This document shows positions 11,858-22,912 of a stretch of DNA of 64,000 nucleotides, in pieces. Location: NCBI GenBank assembly GCA_013176395.1, contig JABMLP010000034.1:1-64000 (forward strand), read 5' to 3'. This DNA is from Venturia oleaginea (taxonomy: Eukaryota; Ascomycota; Dothideomycetes; Venturiales; Venturiaceae). Numbering within the stretch: position 1 is the first letter of the stretch; every line of letters starts with the position of its first letter. The notes below the pieces were generated by a model. The model was not told where the DNA came from, did no database searches, and saw only the letters and a program-made list of their open reading frames with translations. Both the position numbers and the translations under genes were made by a program.

Positions 11858-13038
11858 ATGGAAGACGGTCCACAGCAGCAACAACAGCCCACAATGGAGT
11901 CGCTGATTATGATAATTCAGGAGCTCCGGGCAAGAAACGAAGCCTTGGAACGACAGAACCAGGAAGTGGTATCTGAAGTTCGGGCTATACAGAGCTCTGC
12001 CACGCAGAGCCCTGCTACGTCGATACCGAATGTTATATCCGTGGTACCTCGATCGGAACGACCCCGCCACAGTTTTCCCCACTTTCAAAATACAGCGGGA
12101 TACGATCGACATGGGTAGTATGGAAACTGCAAGCGATAGTGAAAGTTCGCACGGATAGAGAAGCGATTGGGATCCCAGCGGACTGTTTCATTACCTATAC
12201 ATGAGCATGGAAAATACGGCCAGAACAGAGTACGAGCCTGGGTCGCGTCGACCTCGGAGAACCAATCAGACCCCCGAGAACTTCTTGAATACGCCGAATC
12301 AGTCTTCGGGGATCCCAACGAACAGCAGAATGCACTGGCTCAGCTCAACTCTCTAAGACAAGGACCCCGGCAGTCATTGAGCAGCTTTATGCCAAAATTT
12401 GACGACTTGCTAGCAAGGGCGGGAGGCAGCACATGGGGCGACTGTGTTCAGATCAATACCCTGAACCTAACCCTATCCAAAGGCTTTCGCGAACTGCTCG
12501 TCACGGCATCACTGGATACCACAAGTTTTTTGAAATACCGGCAAGGTCTACTCGACATTGACGCGAAACTACAAGCCTTGAAATCAACCCCAGGTACCTT
12601 TGCCCAAATAGTAGACCGGCCCGAGATAGGAACGAAGCCCAACTTTCAAGAGAAAATGGATTGGGAACCCACAAAGTCAAACCGAGCAAAATGGGTATCC
12701 CAAGAAGAAATTCAACGACGTCGCGAATCGGGGGCATGCTTACGTTGTGGAAAGAAAAGGCGTATGGTCAAGGACTGCAAGATGCTCCCTGCAAAGAAAC
12801 CGGGAGTTACCAAGACCAATAAATCTACAAACAACAACGAACCAAAGCGAGCGCGGCCAGCGAAGATTGCAGTTCAGAACCAGAATCGGAAAAAGAGTAA
12901 CCTCTGGTCAAAGTCGTGATCAGAGGTTAACATCAAGTGCACCATCTTTAGTACTGACCATCTCAACTCTCAGAATGGAAGCAATTCAAATAAAAATGGA
13001 AAGACCACTCTTCCTTGTTGACTCACTACTGAACGATG
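11858..13038 (+). pseudogene. gypsy-C gag, truncated
   Basis: From the ATG at 11858 a Gln-rich, coiled-coil-like N-terminus (ESLIMIIQELRARNEALE) leads into the gag core. The frame breaks near 12100 and reopens at about 12220 with FGDPNEQQNALAQLNSLRQ and a zinc knuckle at about 12737-12780. In that knuckle (CLRCGKKRRMVKDC) the zinc-ligand His is Arg, unlike the intact CLRCGKAGHRMKDC of gypsy-B. Downstream, MERPLFLVDSLLND resembles the start of a retropepsin, but the sequence then meets the copia-5 LTR at 13039. Confidence 0.75.
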
Positions 13039-13229
13039 TGTTACGCTGAACGAGCAAAACAGAGTTATTCGGAAGTAGATTCAACACGAACTTAACGATA
13101 GGAGCCGATGAAAAGAACGAGTGTCACCCTTGTGACTTGGCTGTATTGACTAAGGAGGTTAAGTACACCGTGGCATCTTTCACGTGCACTATGCCTGAGG
13201 TATCAAGGACTGGCATGCCACTGTTCACA
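13039..13229 (-). repeat. copia-5 3' LTR
   Basis: On the minus strand it reads TGTGAACAGTGGCATGCC to GCGTAACA. It follows the minus-strand end of the copia-5 RNase H, so it is that element's 3' LTR. Related LTRs lie at 24367-24597 and, split by a retroposon, at 37289-38798. This copy lacks the 'gcatatatatgcatg' stretch present in the other two. Confidence 0.75.
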
Positions 13230-13239
13230 CTCCCACTCA

Positions 13240-13670
13240 TGCCTAGACCTTAGCTATACCACTCCCAGTTGATGTAAGAAGTTCTGGAACTGTTGACCAT
13301 TCTTTGGCTTAGTCAACCCATCTGCAACCATGTCTGCAGTAGGACAGAACTCCACGATCAATTGGTTCCTTTCCCTCATTCTTCTGACATTGTTTGTATG
13401 CGATGTCAATGTGTTTAGATCTCTCATGAGCATGGGAGTCCTTAACCAGGCTGAGACAAGCTTGGTTGTCTCCCTTCAGAACCATGAGAGCTCAAAAGCG
13501 TTCTTGCCTACCATGTCCGGATGTCCCATTTCCCTCAAGAGCGATGAAAGAAATTGAGCTTGTTTACCACCGCTGCTCATTGCCATGTATTCAGCTTCCA
13601 TCGTAGAGGTTGCTACTGACTTCATCTTCTTGCTCATCCAGACAACTGGTGCTCCAGCAAGAAAGAACAC
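13240..13670 (-). pseudogene. copia-5 RNase H, C-terminal part
   Basis: On the minus strand FFLAGAPVVWMSKKMKSV and STMEAEYMAMSSGGKQ are the classic copia RNase H blocks. Further on, SKHIDIAYKQ appears in a shifted frame. The reverse transcriptase and the first part of RNase H lie at 19889-20893; gypsy-A separates them. The pentamer aacac occurs at both junctions (13666-13670 and 19889-19893). Confidence 0.85.
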
Positions 13671-13905
13671 TGTAAGAGTTCAACCCTCAAAGGTGTTTCG
13701 CAAGTGAGAGAAGACTGCTTGTATTTCGAAGTATCTAAGTACAGAGGAGAATGTGTAAGTGTATGAAGGACGACTAGTATATATGTCCTCCGTATAAGAA
13801 AAAAGGACATGCTGCAAACAATCCCTGCTAGGCGCACGTGAAAGACTACCAGGTAGTGCTAAGAATCCATCCAGGATAAGTTGAGAAAGGATCTATCCTT
13901 TGACA
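13671..13905 (-). repeat. gypsy-A 3' LTR
   Basis: 235 bp, TGTAAGAG...TTTGACA on the plus strand. It is preceded in element sense by a purine-rich tract (about 13906-13930 on the minus strand), the likely polypurine tract. Confidence 0.88.
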
Positions 13906-14826
13906 TTACCCTTCTTCTCCCCCGTTTCCGTTGGGGCGGTTCTGCTTTTGTACGCCTAGGAGGACGTAGACTCGGTCCGTCGTTTGAAAAACATCACCGT
14001 AGATACTTCAAAGGTATCTAATGCGACAGTTTCTGTCGTTCGTACTTGGCCTTTTTGCAAAGAACACACTTTCCTATTTCCTTGAAAACTTCCTGTCGCA
14101 TGTGCGGGAAGTAGAAGGTATTCTGAAGTCGTGAAAGGACAATCTCTGGTCGGCAATGACCATTGAGTGGAGATTCGTGTTGATGTAGGATGTACTGTTC
14201 CTAAGGCTCGTGGGAAGATATACCAAGTTGTTGAAGAGGAGCAATCCGTCTTCAATACGAGTATTCTGATCTGCTGATTGAATGTAGCCTTGTACATCTG
14301 GATCCTTTGCTGCGCGTTCCTGACCTCTTGCCATAAGAGGACTTTCCTGTCTGAAGTGATGAGACTTGGTGCACAAGTGCATCACCTTCTGTCGGAACAA
14401 AGCGCGTTCGACTTCTCTTTTTCTCCTGCCATGAAGTCTTCTCGTCGACTTAATGCATCGGCGTTAACGTTTTCCTTTCCTTTCTTGTAAAGGATATGGA
14501 AGTTGTAAGATGACAGTTCTTCTGACCATCTTAGTTGCCGTCGATTCAATTCCTTTGTCGTCGTGAAATTCCGCAGATTCTTGTGATCGGAATACACGGT
14601 AATCTTGTGTTTCGCTCCTTCAAGATAATGCTTCCAGTGCTTGAAGGCATCAGCTATGGCCATGAGTTCCTTGTCTGAAGTGAGTAGTTGACTTCTGCTT
14701 TCAGGAATTTTCGTGCGTGGTAAGCTACTGGTCTAAGCTTTCCATCTGAATCGGGCTGGCTGAGGCATGCTCCGAGGGCTCGATCGGACGCATCCGCCTC
14801 GACTGTGGCTGTTTTTTCTGAGTTAA

Positions 14827-15137
14827 TGTAAGAGTTCAACCCTCAAAGGTGTTTCGCAAGTGAGAGAAGACTGCTTGTATTTCAAAGTATCTAAGTACAG
14901 AGAAGAAAGTGTAAGTACAGAAAGGATAGCTCGTATATATAATCCTCCTCTTACAATAGATCCTTCTAGAAAGTATCTTTAAATGGAACGTGACAGCTTG
15001 CAAAATAGAAACATGACAGCTTGCAAAATAGAACATGACAGCTTGCAAAATAGAACATGACAGCTTGCAGAATAACAAGAGAAACAATTGGAAATCCAGT
15101 CATGGATAGCTAGAGAGAAGGATTCCATCCCTTAACA
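14827..15137 (-). repeat. Solo LTR of the gypsy-B family in gypsy-A RNase H
   Basis: It runs TGTAAGAG...CTTAACA with gttaa duplicated at 14822-14826 and 15138-15142. It contains four units of a 22-bp repeat ('gcttgcaaaatagaacatga'-type). It interrupts the coding between LQLFN and TATVEADASD of RNase H. Confidence 0.9.
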
Positions 15138-15905
15138 GTTAAACAGTTGCAGAATGGGTGGTGTTGTTAACCGTATCTTGAGTGCGTCAAAGGCCTTTTG
15201 CGCATGCTCGTTCCATTCCAAGGTAATCCCCTTCTTCATCAATCCCGTGAGGGGTTCTGCAACTTCGGAAAAGCTTTCGATGAATTGTCGATAATAATTC
15301 GCGAAGGCGTGAAATGACTGTACTCCTTTGACGTTCGAGGGTACCGGCCAATCGCGGACCTTCTGGTACATTTCCGGGTCCATCTCAAGTCCATCTTGAG
15401 AGACAAAACATCCAACGAACTTGATTCATTGCTTGTGGAATTCGCTTTTCGAGGTTTCGGCCGCAAGTTAAATATCTGTAGTGCGCGGAGGACGGTTCGA
15501 ACGTGATTGGCGTGTTCTTCGAACTTTCGATAGTAAACCAAAATGTCATCCATATAAACAGACACAAACTTGTCTAAGTGCTCGCGAAGCACATTGTTCA
15601 TATAGGCTTGCAGCGTCGCAGGGGCGTTTTCAAACCAAAGGGCATGACAAGGTATTCGTAGTGCTCAAGGTGAGTGCGGAATGCTGTCTTCCACTCGTAC
15701 CTTCCTTAATCCTAATTCGATGAAAAGCCGCAGGAATATCGAATTTCGTGAACCATCTGGCTCCTTGGAGTCTGTCCCTCAACTCCTGGATTAAAGGCAG
15801 CGTGTACGCATTCTTCACCAAAATCTCATTTAGATGTCGGTAATCGACACACAATCGTTGTGAACCATCGGGCTTGGGTACGTAGAAAACTGAATATCCG
15901 GCGGG

Positions 15906-16237
15906 TGTTAAGGGATGGAATCCTTCTCTCTAGCTTATCCATGACTGGATTTCCAATTGTTCTCTTGTTATTCTGCAAGCTGTCATGTTCTATTTTGCAA
16001 GCTGTCATGTTCTATTTTGCAAGCTGTCATGTTCTATTTCGCAAGCTGCCATGTTCTATTTTGTAAGCTGTCACGTTTCCATTTAAAGATACTTTCTAGA
16101 AGGATCTATTGTAAGAGGAGGATTATATATACGAGCTATCCTTCCTGTACTTACACTTTCTTCTCTGTACTTAGATACTTGAAATATAAGCTGTCTTCCC
16201 TCACTTGCGAAACACCTTTGAGGGTTGAACTCTTACA
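15906..16237 (+). repeat. Solo LTR of the gypsy-B family in gypsy-A pol
   Basis: 332 bp, TGTTAAGG...CTCTTACA, with gcggg at 15901-15905 and 16238-16242. Same length as the gypsy-B 5' LTR at 20894-21225. It has five 22-bp internal units and splits pol just before the reverse transcriptase block YSVFYVPKPDGS. Confidence 0.92.
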
Positions 16238-17009
16238 GCGGGTGACTTCGACTCCCGGATGAACTTCTTCTTCGTGAAATCGTCGATGTATTCACGAAGG
16301 GTTTCAAGCTGATCTTCCCTCAATGGGTAGATCTTGAACTTCTTTGGTTGTTCATTATTCTTAAGCTTGATCTCATGATCCCATGGTTGGTGTGGTGGAA
16401 GAGAATCTTCGATCGATTCCCCTTTAAAAAGTTCTGCAAATTCCTGGTACCCATGGGGAATTTGGAACACTGACCTATCCTCCTCTGTCTGGAGACGATA
16501 GCAGTATGCCACTTCAACGTGTGTAGGCCTTTTCCGCAAAGGTCTTTGTGCTGTCCGTGTTCTAGCGCGCATGCTAGCCTGCACGGGATATCGTTGGTCT
16601 GGGAACGTGAGCGTCAATGTTCTCCAGTCGATATGCGGATTGTGAGTTCGAAGCCACGACAGACCAAGGATCAAATCCGAGTCTCCAATATTCGTGACGT
16701 CTAGAACAATCTGTTCTTTCCTCCCTTGTATCCACAAGATTATGTCTGCTTCGTAGATCACTATGCCTCCATTGAAGTTGTCAGGTCTTCCATCAGCGAT
16801 AGTTAGTGGATATGGATGCCGTTTCGACCGTACGGGTAGTTTCCATTCGTCGACCAATTTCTCGCTTAGAAGATTCCTATCGGCACCAGTGTCGATGAAG
16901 GCCCATGCTGGTACGTTGTCGATCTTTCCTTCGACCAGCATTTTGGATGTACCAAGGTTGTTCAGAAAATGAGGCGCTTCATTAGGATTCAACAGGGGCC
17001 TCTCTACTG

Positions 17010-18360
17010 TTAATCCTCCTCGTTTCCCGAATTCTCATCCCATTTGCGTGCTTGCTTTGTTTTGACTGCGATGTCCAATCGTCGGACAAGGTGTCGAAGG
17101 TTCCTTGCCCCATTCGGATGGTATGGGCAGGTGAAGTCAAGGCATGCATTTGGATAGACGTCTTTGCACTGAGAATCGTCCTGATCAATTGCTCGTTCAA
17201 CGTCTCGTGTCAAACGTGAGAGCCGGAAGGTCATAAACTCTAGATTTTCCTTCGATTCTCCTTCGTTGGAGTTGTCTTCTACTGTAGACTCACTGTCGTC
17301 GCCCGACATAGACTGTAGAGATTCGTTTTCGTTTGGTGTAGACCAACTCCCGGAAATGGCTGGCAACTCTTGGAGTATTTCTCCAAGATCTTTCATTTCC
17401 TGGTGCTGAGGTAAATCGCATTCCTCATTCTCGCAGCAATTCATAGGTGAGTGTCTGTGGTGGACGTGCTGTACATCTGCACTGATGTTTGGGATTTTCA
17501 TGATCTTCCTGAGGGTCGTATTGTTGACTTCCTTTTCGTGAACCCAGTGGAATTCCCAATCTGGTTCTCCTGGGTCTTCCTCGGACTTGTGCTCCCACAG
17601 TGGGCATTCTTTGACTTTGTACCAGTTCGATGGAATCATCCAGTGAAGATCGTGTTCCGGATTCTTTCTCACGCTTGGGTATCTGCTGATAACTTTGACA
17701 GCAGCCATTGTATTCCCAACCCCGAATTGGTTTGTGCCATACTCTGCTTTTGGCACTTCCAACTGAGTGCCATAAAGACCGGGTGAGCTAGATGACGAAC
17801 TCATCATAGCGAGATGTCCTTTGACATTGCCGTTACCTTGGTAACCTCCTCTATCCCGAGGGTAGTATCCGGAGCTCTGCTTCTCGGATAGGTGTACTTT
17901 GCAGTCGTCCTCATAACAAGCCGTCCAGCTCAGTATGTTGTGGATTGGCGGTACTTACGCATCGGATTGTAAAGCCTTGAGGTGTTCTGAGCCCATGGGT
18001 GAGTTTCCGAATCGTTGTCCCTGATTCGTGAAACGTCCAGTGTTGTTCTTTTTGGGCTTTCTGACCTGTAACTTTCTTGGATCCACGTGGACCGCTCTGA
18101 ATCTTGTCGAGCTCCATTGGCTGCGGTCCGTATGAATCAACTCAAACACCTATATTCGCACGACTGTTGTTTCCATGTCCTCGATAAGAACTAACTCCCT
18201 TCCTCTGAAGTTTTCTTTCGAATAGGCGGTTATCAATCTTGATTGACGTTCCAATCATCGAGTACAGGCTCTGAGGCTGAGTTTCCTTCCGACTGATTTC
18301 ATCCTTGACAGTCTGCTCTGCAACCCTTATTACTAAGGACGGAGCTCCTAGGGACTATGA
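17010..18360 (-). pseudogene. gypsy-A gag region
   Basis: The clearest part is a 265-codon minus-strand frame (17010-17807). It contains SGDDSESTVEDNSNEGES and a Cys/His cluster CLDFTCPYHPNG, between gag and protease in position. Upstream (about 17820-17930) another frame has a CYEDDCKVH-type knuckle, typical of fungal gypsy gag. Frames change at least twice. Assignment as gag rests mainly on position and these Cys/His motifs. Confidence 0.55.
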
Positions 18361-18714
18361 AGGTCAAGGGTATTGAATCTCTCTTCCTAACTCTTTCTTC
18401 CCTCAGCTTATTACAGCTTCGACTCCTAAGACTACGCTGTCTTAGGATGACCTCTGATTTCCTCTTTGTAAATTTTGCGAGAATTTACTGTGGATTGGCC
18501 CTTACAGTTGGCCCTTGCTTCTTGGAGATTCTAGCACCTTCTAGAAAATCTCAGCTTGAATTCTCTTGAATTCCCTTTTTGTTTGGCCCTTGAGGTTGGC
18601 TCTTGAGGTTGGTCTTTGAGGTTGGCCCTTGCTTCTTGGGTTAGGACAAGTGTTCTCTTCTTGAAATTCCTTTTTGTTTGGCCCTTGAGGTTGGCCCTTG
18701 CTTCTTGGGTTAGG

Positions 18715-19030
18715 TGTCCTCTTTAGGACCTTGACTCTACAGGCTCTTCCTGAGAGTACTGAAATGGCTGGGGTGTCCTCTTTAGGACCTTGACTCTGCA
18801 GGCTCGTCCTGAGAGTACTGAAAATGGCTTGGGTGTCCTCTTTAGGACCTTGACTCTACAGGCTCGTCCTGAGAGTACTGAAAATGGCTTGGGTGTCCTC
18901 TTTAGGACCTTGACTCTACAGGCTCTTCCTGAGAGTACTGAAATGGCTGGGGTGTCCTCTTTAGGACCTTGACTCTGCAGGCTCGTCCTGAGAGTACTGA
19001 AAATGGCTTGGGTGTCCTCTTTAGGACCTT
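18715..19030 (-). repeat. 59-60 bp tandem repeat in the gypsy-A leader
   Basis: The unit starting 'tgtcctctttaggacc' recurs at 18715, 18774, 18834, 18894, 18953 and 19013. Shorter repeats flank it: 'gcccttgaggttgg' types at about 18580-18710 and 'cctcgctcaatggagggctt' types at about 19210-19290. They lie in the untranslated leader. The translated repeat on the minus strand is a by-product of the 60-bp period. Confidence 0.9.
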
Positions 19031-19368
19031 GACTCACCAACAGGATTGACCTGGGAGTACTTTCAACTTGTGGGTGTCACTTTGGACGTTGTTGATATCC
19101 CTTCGCAAAGGACAAGTTTCAACAACTCTCAATCTTCGACGTTCGTCATTACTACACAATGAGAAGATGTAGCATCCGTCCTAGGTTATGAGGTACCTAG
19201 CAAACTCTTTCTCAATGCCTCGCTCAATGGAGGGCTTTTTCAGTGCCTCGCTCGATGGAGGGCTTTCTCGGTACCTCGCTCAATGGAAGGCTTTCTCTTT
19301 GCTCTGACGATTGCTGCAGAGACTCTCTCTTACTGTCAGCAAGAGGTATTGGTGCGGTACTTAGATAA

Positions 19369-19888
19369 TGTAAGAGTTCAACCCTCAAAGGTGTTTCGCA
19401 AGTGAGAGAAGACTGCTTGTATTTCGAAGTATCTAAGTACAGAGGAGAATGTGTAAGTGTAGGAAGGACGACTAGTATTGTAAGAGTTCAACCCTCAAAG
19501 GTGTTTCGCAAGTGAGGGAAGACAGCTTATATTTCAAGTATCTAAGTACAAAGAAGAAAGTGTAGGTACAGGAAGAACAACTTGTATATATAATCTTCCA
19601 AGTAGGAAAAGGACATGCTGTCCTGAGAAGAGAATAGAAAGGAGTAGAAGCGCATGTGAAACGGTCCCTGAATAATCCCTGCTAGGCGCACGTGAGAACT
19701 ACCAGGTAGTGCTAAGAATCCATCCAGGATAAGTTGAGAAAGAATCTATCCTTTGACAAGTATATATGTCCTCCGTATAAGAAAAAAGGACATGCTGCAA
19801 ACAATCCCTGCTAGGCGCACGTGAAAGACTACCAGGTAGTGCTAAGAATCCATCCAGGATAAGTTGAGAAAGGATCTATCCTTTGACA
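19369..19888 (-). repeat. gypsy-A 5' LTR, interrupted
   Basis: It has the same ends as 13671-13905. A 280-bp solo LTR sits at 19479-19758 with agtat repeated at both sides; without it and one duplication copy the length is 235 bp, equal to the other LTR. Confidence 0.88.
19479..19758 (-). repeat. Solo LTR nested in the gypsy-A 5' LTR
   Basis: It begins TGTAAGAG and ends TTTGACA like its host LTR but is a diverged, longer subfamily (280 bp). The target duplication agtat is at 19474-19478 and 19759-19763. Confidence 0.88.
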
Positions 19889-20893
19889 AACACCCATCCT
19901 AGGATGGAGACCCTGTCTGCCTTGTCCATAGCGTAATCTGCATCTGAGTATCCCACAAGCCCAGTATGTCCTCCAATGCTGTATTCCAGTCCAAGATCTG
20001 GAAATGACCTGAGATACCTGGCTACTTTCTTGATTGCCTTCTCATGGAATACCGTTGGGTCAGATGCATAGGAGCTGAGTCTTCTAATAGCAAAAGCTAT
20101 ATCTGGCCTGCACATCACATTGGCCACATCAAAGTTCCCATCTGCTCCTGGTAGCTCCCACTATCTGCTCAAGGATCTGTTGGTCCTGATTTTCTCAGAT
20201 CATCATAGGAATCCATGGGTGATAGCGTGGGCTTCCCTTTTTCCGCCGACATTCCAAACTTTGCGAGGGCCTCCCTGATGTAGTGTCCTTGGTCAAGCTT
20301 CAGGGTTCTCTTCGTTCTGTCTCTAGTGATCCTCATGCCAACAATCTTGTCTGGTTCTCCTAGGTCCTTGATCTTGAAGATCTTCCCAAATTCTTGCTTG
20401 AACCATTTGATATTGTCGAGATTTGAGGATGCAATAGGTATGTCGTCTACCCATGTAAAAATCATGATGTCTCTCTCCTTGTGAACCAAAAGACAGGGGT
20501 CAACTTCTGATTGGGCAAAGCCCAGCTTCTTCAATTTCTCTACACAGAGTTGGTTCCAGTCTCTTGCTGCTTGTTTCAGACCATACAAGCTCTTCAGCAT
20601 CTTGAAGACTTTGCCTGGTGGAATGTCTACTCCTGGGGGAGGGATCATGAAGATGTCCTCTTTCAGGAATGATTCGGTGAATGCATTGTTTACATCAACT
20701 ACATGTATGTTGAGATTCTTCTTGGCAGCAGTAGCCATAAAGCATCTCAGGGTATCATGCCTAACAGTAGGTGCAAAGGTGTCCGTGAAGTCTACATCTA
20801 GTTTCTGTGAGAATCCTCTGGCCACAAGCCTTGCCTTGAATTTATCGATTGCTCCACTGATGAGGTACTTCACGTCGAATATCCATTTGGATG
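19889..20893 (-). pseudogene. copia-5 reverse transcriptase and RNase H start
   Basis: On the minus strand SKWIFDVKYLISGAIDKFKA starts the reverse transcriptase. It continues with VDVNNAFTESFLKEDIF and IFTWVDDIPIA (WVDD at the catalytic site) to the connection and early RNase H (GYSDADYAMDK, SILGWVFVK) at the gypsy-A junction. A frame break lies near 20150. Upstream, the gypsy-B LTR at 20894 cuts the protein just before the conserved Lys-Trp, and integrase and gag are absent from the window. Confidence 0.85.
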
Positions 20894-21225
20894 TGTTAAG
20901 GGATGGAATCCTTCTCTCTAGCTTATCCATGACTGGATTTCCAATTGTTCTCTTGTTATTCTGCAAGCTGTCATGTTCTATTTTGCAAGCTGTCATGTTC
21001 TATTTTGCAAGCTGTCATGTTCTATTTCGCAAGCTGCCATGTTCTATTTTGCAAGCTGTCACGTTTCCATTTAAAGATACTTTCTAGAAGGATCTATTGT
21101 AAGAGGAGGATTATATATACTAGCTATCCTTCCTGTACTTACACTTTCTTCTCTGTACTTAGATACTTGAAATATAAGCTGTCTTCCCTCACTTGCGAAA
21201 CACCTTTGAGGGTTGAACTCTTACA
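20894..21225 (+). repeat. gypsy-B 5' LTR
   Basis: 332 bp, TGTTAAGG...CTCTTACA, with five 22-bp 'gcaagctgtcatgttctatt' units at about 20960-21060 and a 'tatatatac' promoter-like stretch near 21110. The internal sequence begins 'ttatctaagtacc', the same as in gypsy-A. Confidence 0.9.
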
Positions 21226-21889
21226 TTATCTAAGTACCTCAGTCTTACAAAGGAAGAAAGGCTCACAGAGAGCAAGCTCCAAAAAGGAATTTCAAGAAGA
21301 GAACACTTGTCCTAATCCAAGAAGCGAGGGCCAACCTCAAGGGCCAAACAGAAAGGAATTTCAAGAAGAGGACACTTGTCCTAACTCAAGAAGCAAGGGC
21401 CAACCTCAAAGGCCAACTTCAAGGGCCAACCTCAAGGGCCAAACAAAAAGGGAATTCAAGAGAATTCAAGCTGAGATTTTCTAGAAGGTGCTAGAATCTC
21501 CAAGAAGCAAGGGCCAACCGAAAGGGCCAATCCAAAAAGGGAATTCAAGAGAATTCAAACTGAGATTTTCTAGAACGTGCTAGAATCTCCAAGAAGCAAG
21601 GGCAGGTCATCCTAAGACAGCGTAGTCTTAGGAGTTGAAGCTGTAATAAGCTGAGGAAAGAAAGAGCTAGGGAGAGAGATTTAATACACTTGGCCTTCAC
21701 AGTCCCTGGGAGCTCTGTCCTTAGTAATAAGGATTGCAGAGCGGACTATAGTGTAAAAAATCCTTCTGGGATTCTATAGTCACCTTCCTATACTAATAGG
21801 CATTGACTCTATACTGCCTAGCAAATCTCTAGAGTAGAGCCTAGGAGTGTGTATAGTAGTGCTCTCTATTATCTCTCATAGGTGAAAAT

Positions 21890-22912
21890 ATGGAAGGAGA
21901 AGATCAGGAACAAAGAGTTCCTCAAGAACCCCAAGCCCTACAAGAAGCTATGGCAGCATTACAACATCAACTAGCCATTCAGAACGATGCTATTACGCGT
22001 ATTCTTACAATCTTGCCTAACACTACTCGCTCTGAGAACGTAGTAGAAGGACAAGAGACTAAGAATTCACAAAAAGACAGAATACATAGGAAGAAAGCTG
22101 TACTTCCTAAGCTCCAAGAATTTGATGGCAAGCGTTCTGAATGGGCTCAGTGGTTTCAACAAGCAAGGATGAAGTTGGAGATAGACGCAGAGTCTATAGG
22201 GGATAGTAGGAACCAATTTGCCTACATCTTCTCCTCTCTACGAGGCTCCGCAGCTCAGGCTACTCTGGCCTACGTAAAGACAGCTCCAGAGGAAGATAAA
22301 ACGGGACAGAAATTGTTACAGTATATGGACAACTTATATGGCGATCCAGTACAACAACAAAGAGCTACTGTAAGCCTGTCCACAATCAAACAAAAAGAGA
22401 AAGAACCCTTCTTCTCTTTTCTTCCCCGTTTTGAAACCACTCTTGCTAATGCTGGAGGAATGACTTGGCCTGACGCTGTTAAAATTGCATTTCTACACAA
22501 AGCAATAAATCAAGAGCTGCGAAACCAGAGAATAGGCCAATCTCAGAGTACCTCCTACCAGCAGTTTGTGTCCGATCTTTTGAATACAAGTATGCAAATC
22601 ACTACAGCAAAGATGCTCTCTTCCTCAGAAGATAAGTTACGATTCAGAGATAAAGAGAAGTCTTTTAAAGATCTGAACGCTATGGACTGGGAGCCTACAC
22701 GCGTAAACAAGTTAAAAATTTCGTCTAAAGCCTATGAATATAGGAAGGCAAATAACCTCTGCTTACGCTGTGGGAAGGCCGGCCATAGAATGAAAGACTG
22801 CTGGTTGGATACAGAGGTAGAAAGAGTCACGCAACTTGGTTCAAAAAGGGCCAAAGGAACCACTGAGGAGAATGAAGAAGTTGAAGAAGAGGACTACTCG
22901 GAAAAAGAGTAG
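21890..22912 (+). CDS. gypsy-B gag polyprotein
   Basis: An uninterrupted 340-codon frame starts at MEGEDQEQRV. Residues ~15-50 look coiled-coil. Next is the retrotransposon gag core (KLQEFDGKRSEWAQWFQQ at about 75-90; LYGDPVQQQRATVSLSTIKQ at about 150-170). The C-terminus holds an intact CX2CX4HX4C zinc knuckle (CLRCGKAGHRMKDC, residues ~290-305) and an acidic tail. It would form virus-like particles and bind the element RNA. It is the only complete retrotransposon gag in the window. gypsy-C gag is a broken relative (same FGDP/YGDP and CLRCGK blocks). The start was chosen as the first ATG after the leader. Confidence 0.88.
   Translation: MEGEDQEQRVPQEPQALQEAMAALQHQLAIQNDAITRILTILPNTTRSENVVEGQETKNSQKDRIHRKKAVLPKLQEFDGKRSEWAQWFQQARMKLEIDAESIGDSRNQFAYIFSSLRGSAAQATLAYVKTAPEEDKTGQKLLQYMDNLYGDPVQQQRATVSLSTIKQKEKEPFFSFLPRFETTLANAGGMTWPDAVKIAFLHKAINQELRNQRIGQSQSTSYQQFVSDLLNTSMQITTAKMLSSSEDKLRFRDKEKSFKDLNAMDWEPTRVNKLKISSKAYEYRKANNLCLRCGKAGHRMKDCWLDTEVERVTQLGSKRAKGTTEENEEVEEEDYSEKE

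Larger units (their letters stand above)
13906..17009 (-). pseudogene. gypsy-A pol
   Basis: On the minus strand from about 16992 the protease carries AFIDTGADRNLLS (D-T-G active site) and the block LILGLSWLRTHNPHIDW. Then come the linker and, beyond the inserted LTR, the reverse transcriptase CVDYRHLNEILVKNAYTLP and VSVYMDDILVYY (YMDD, about 15550). The connection (RQFIESFSEVAEPLTGLMKK) and RNase H (ITVYSDHKNL, NVNADALSRRED) follow beyond the second LTR. An HHCC zinc finger (CVLCKKAKYERQ, about 14060) starts the integrase, but its core is gone. There are multiple frame breaks. Confidence 0.88.
13671..19888 (-). mobile_element. gypsy-A LTR retrotransposon, nested in copia-5
   Basis: It is bordered by aacac on both sides (13666-13670 and 19889-19893) and has LTRs of 235 bp each once the nested LTR is discounted. 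Its internal part, read on the minus strand, has a repeat-rich leader, gag, protease, reverse transcriptase, RNase H and the zinc-binding N-terminus of integrase. The integrase core is missing. Three solo LTRs (14827-15137, 15906-16237, 19479-19758) are inserted in it, each with its own 5-bp target duplication. Confidence 0.9.

Noticed and set aside
18715..19030. Regularly spaced repeat that might suggest a CRISPR array
   Set aside because: Units are contiguous, with no unique spacers, and lie in a eukaryotic retrotransposon.
18723..19040. Minus-strand open frame encoding a repeated peptide
   Set aside because: It is a by-product of the 59-60 bp tandem repeat in an untranslated leader; the 59-bp units break the periodic frame.
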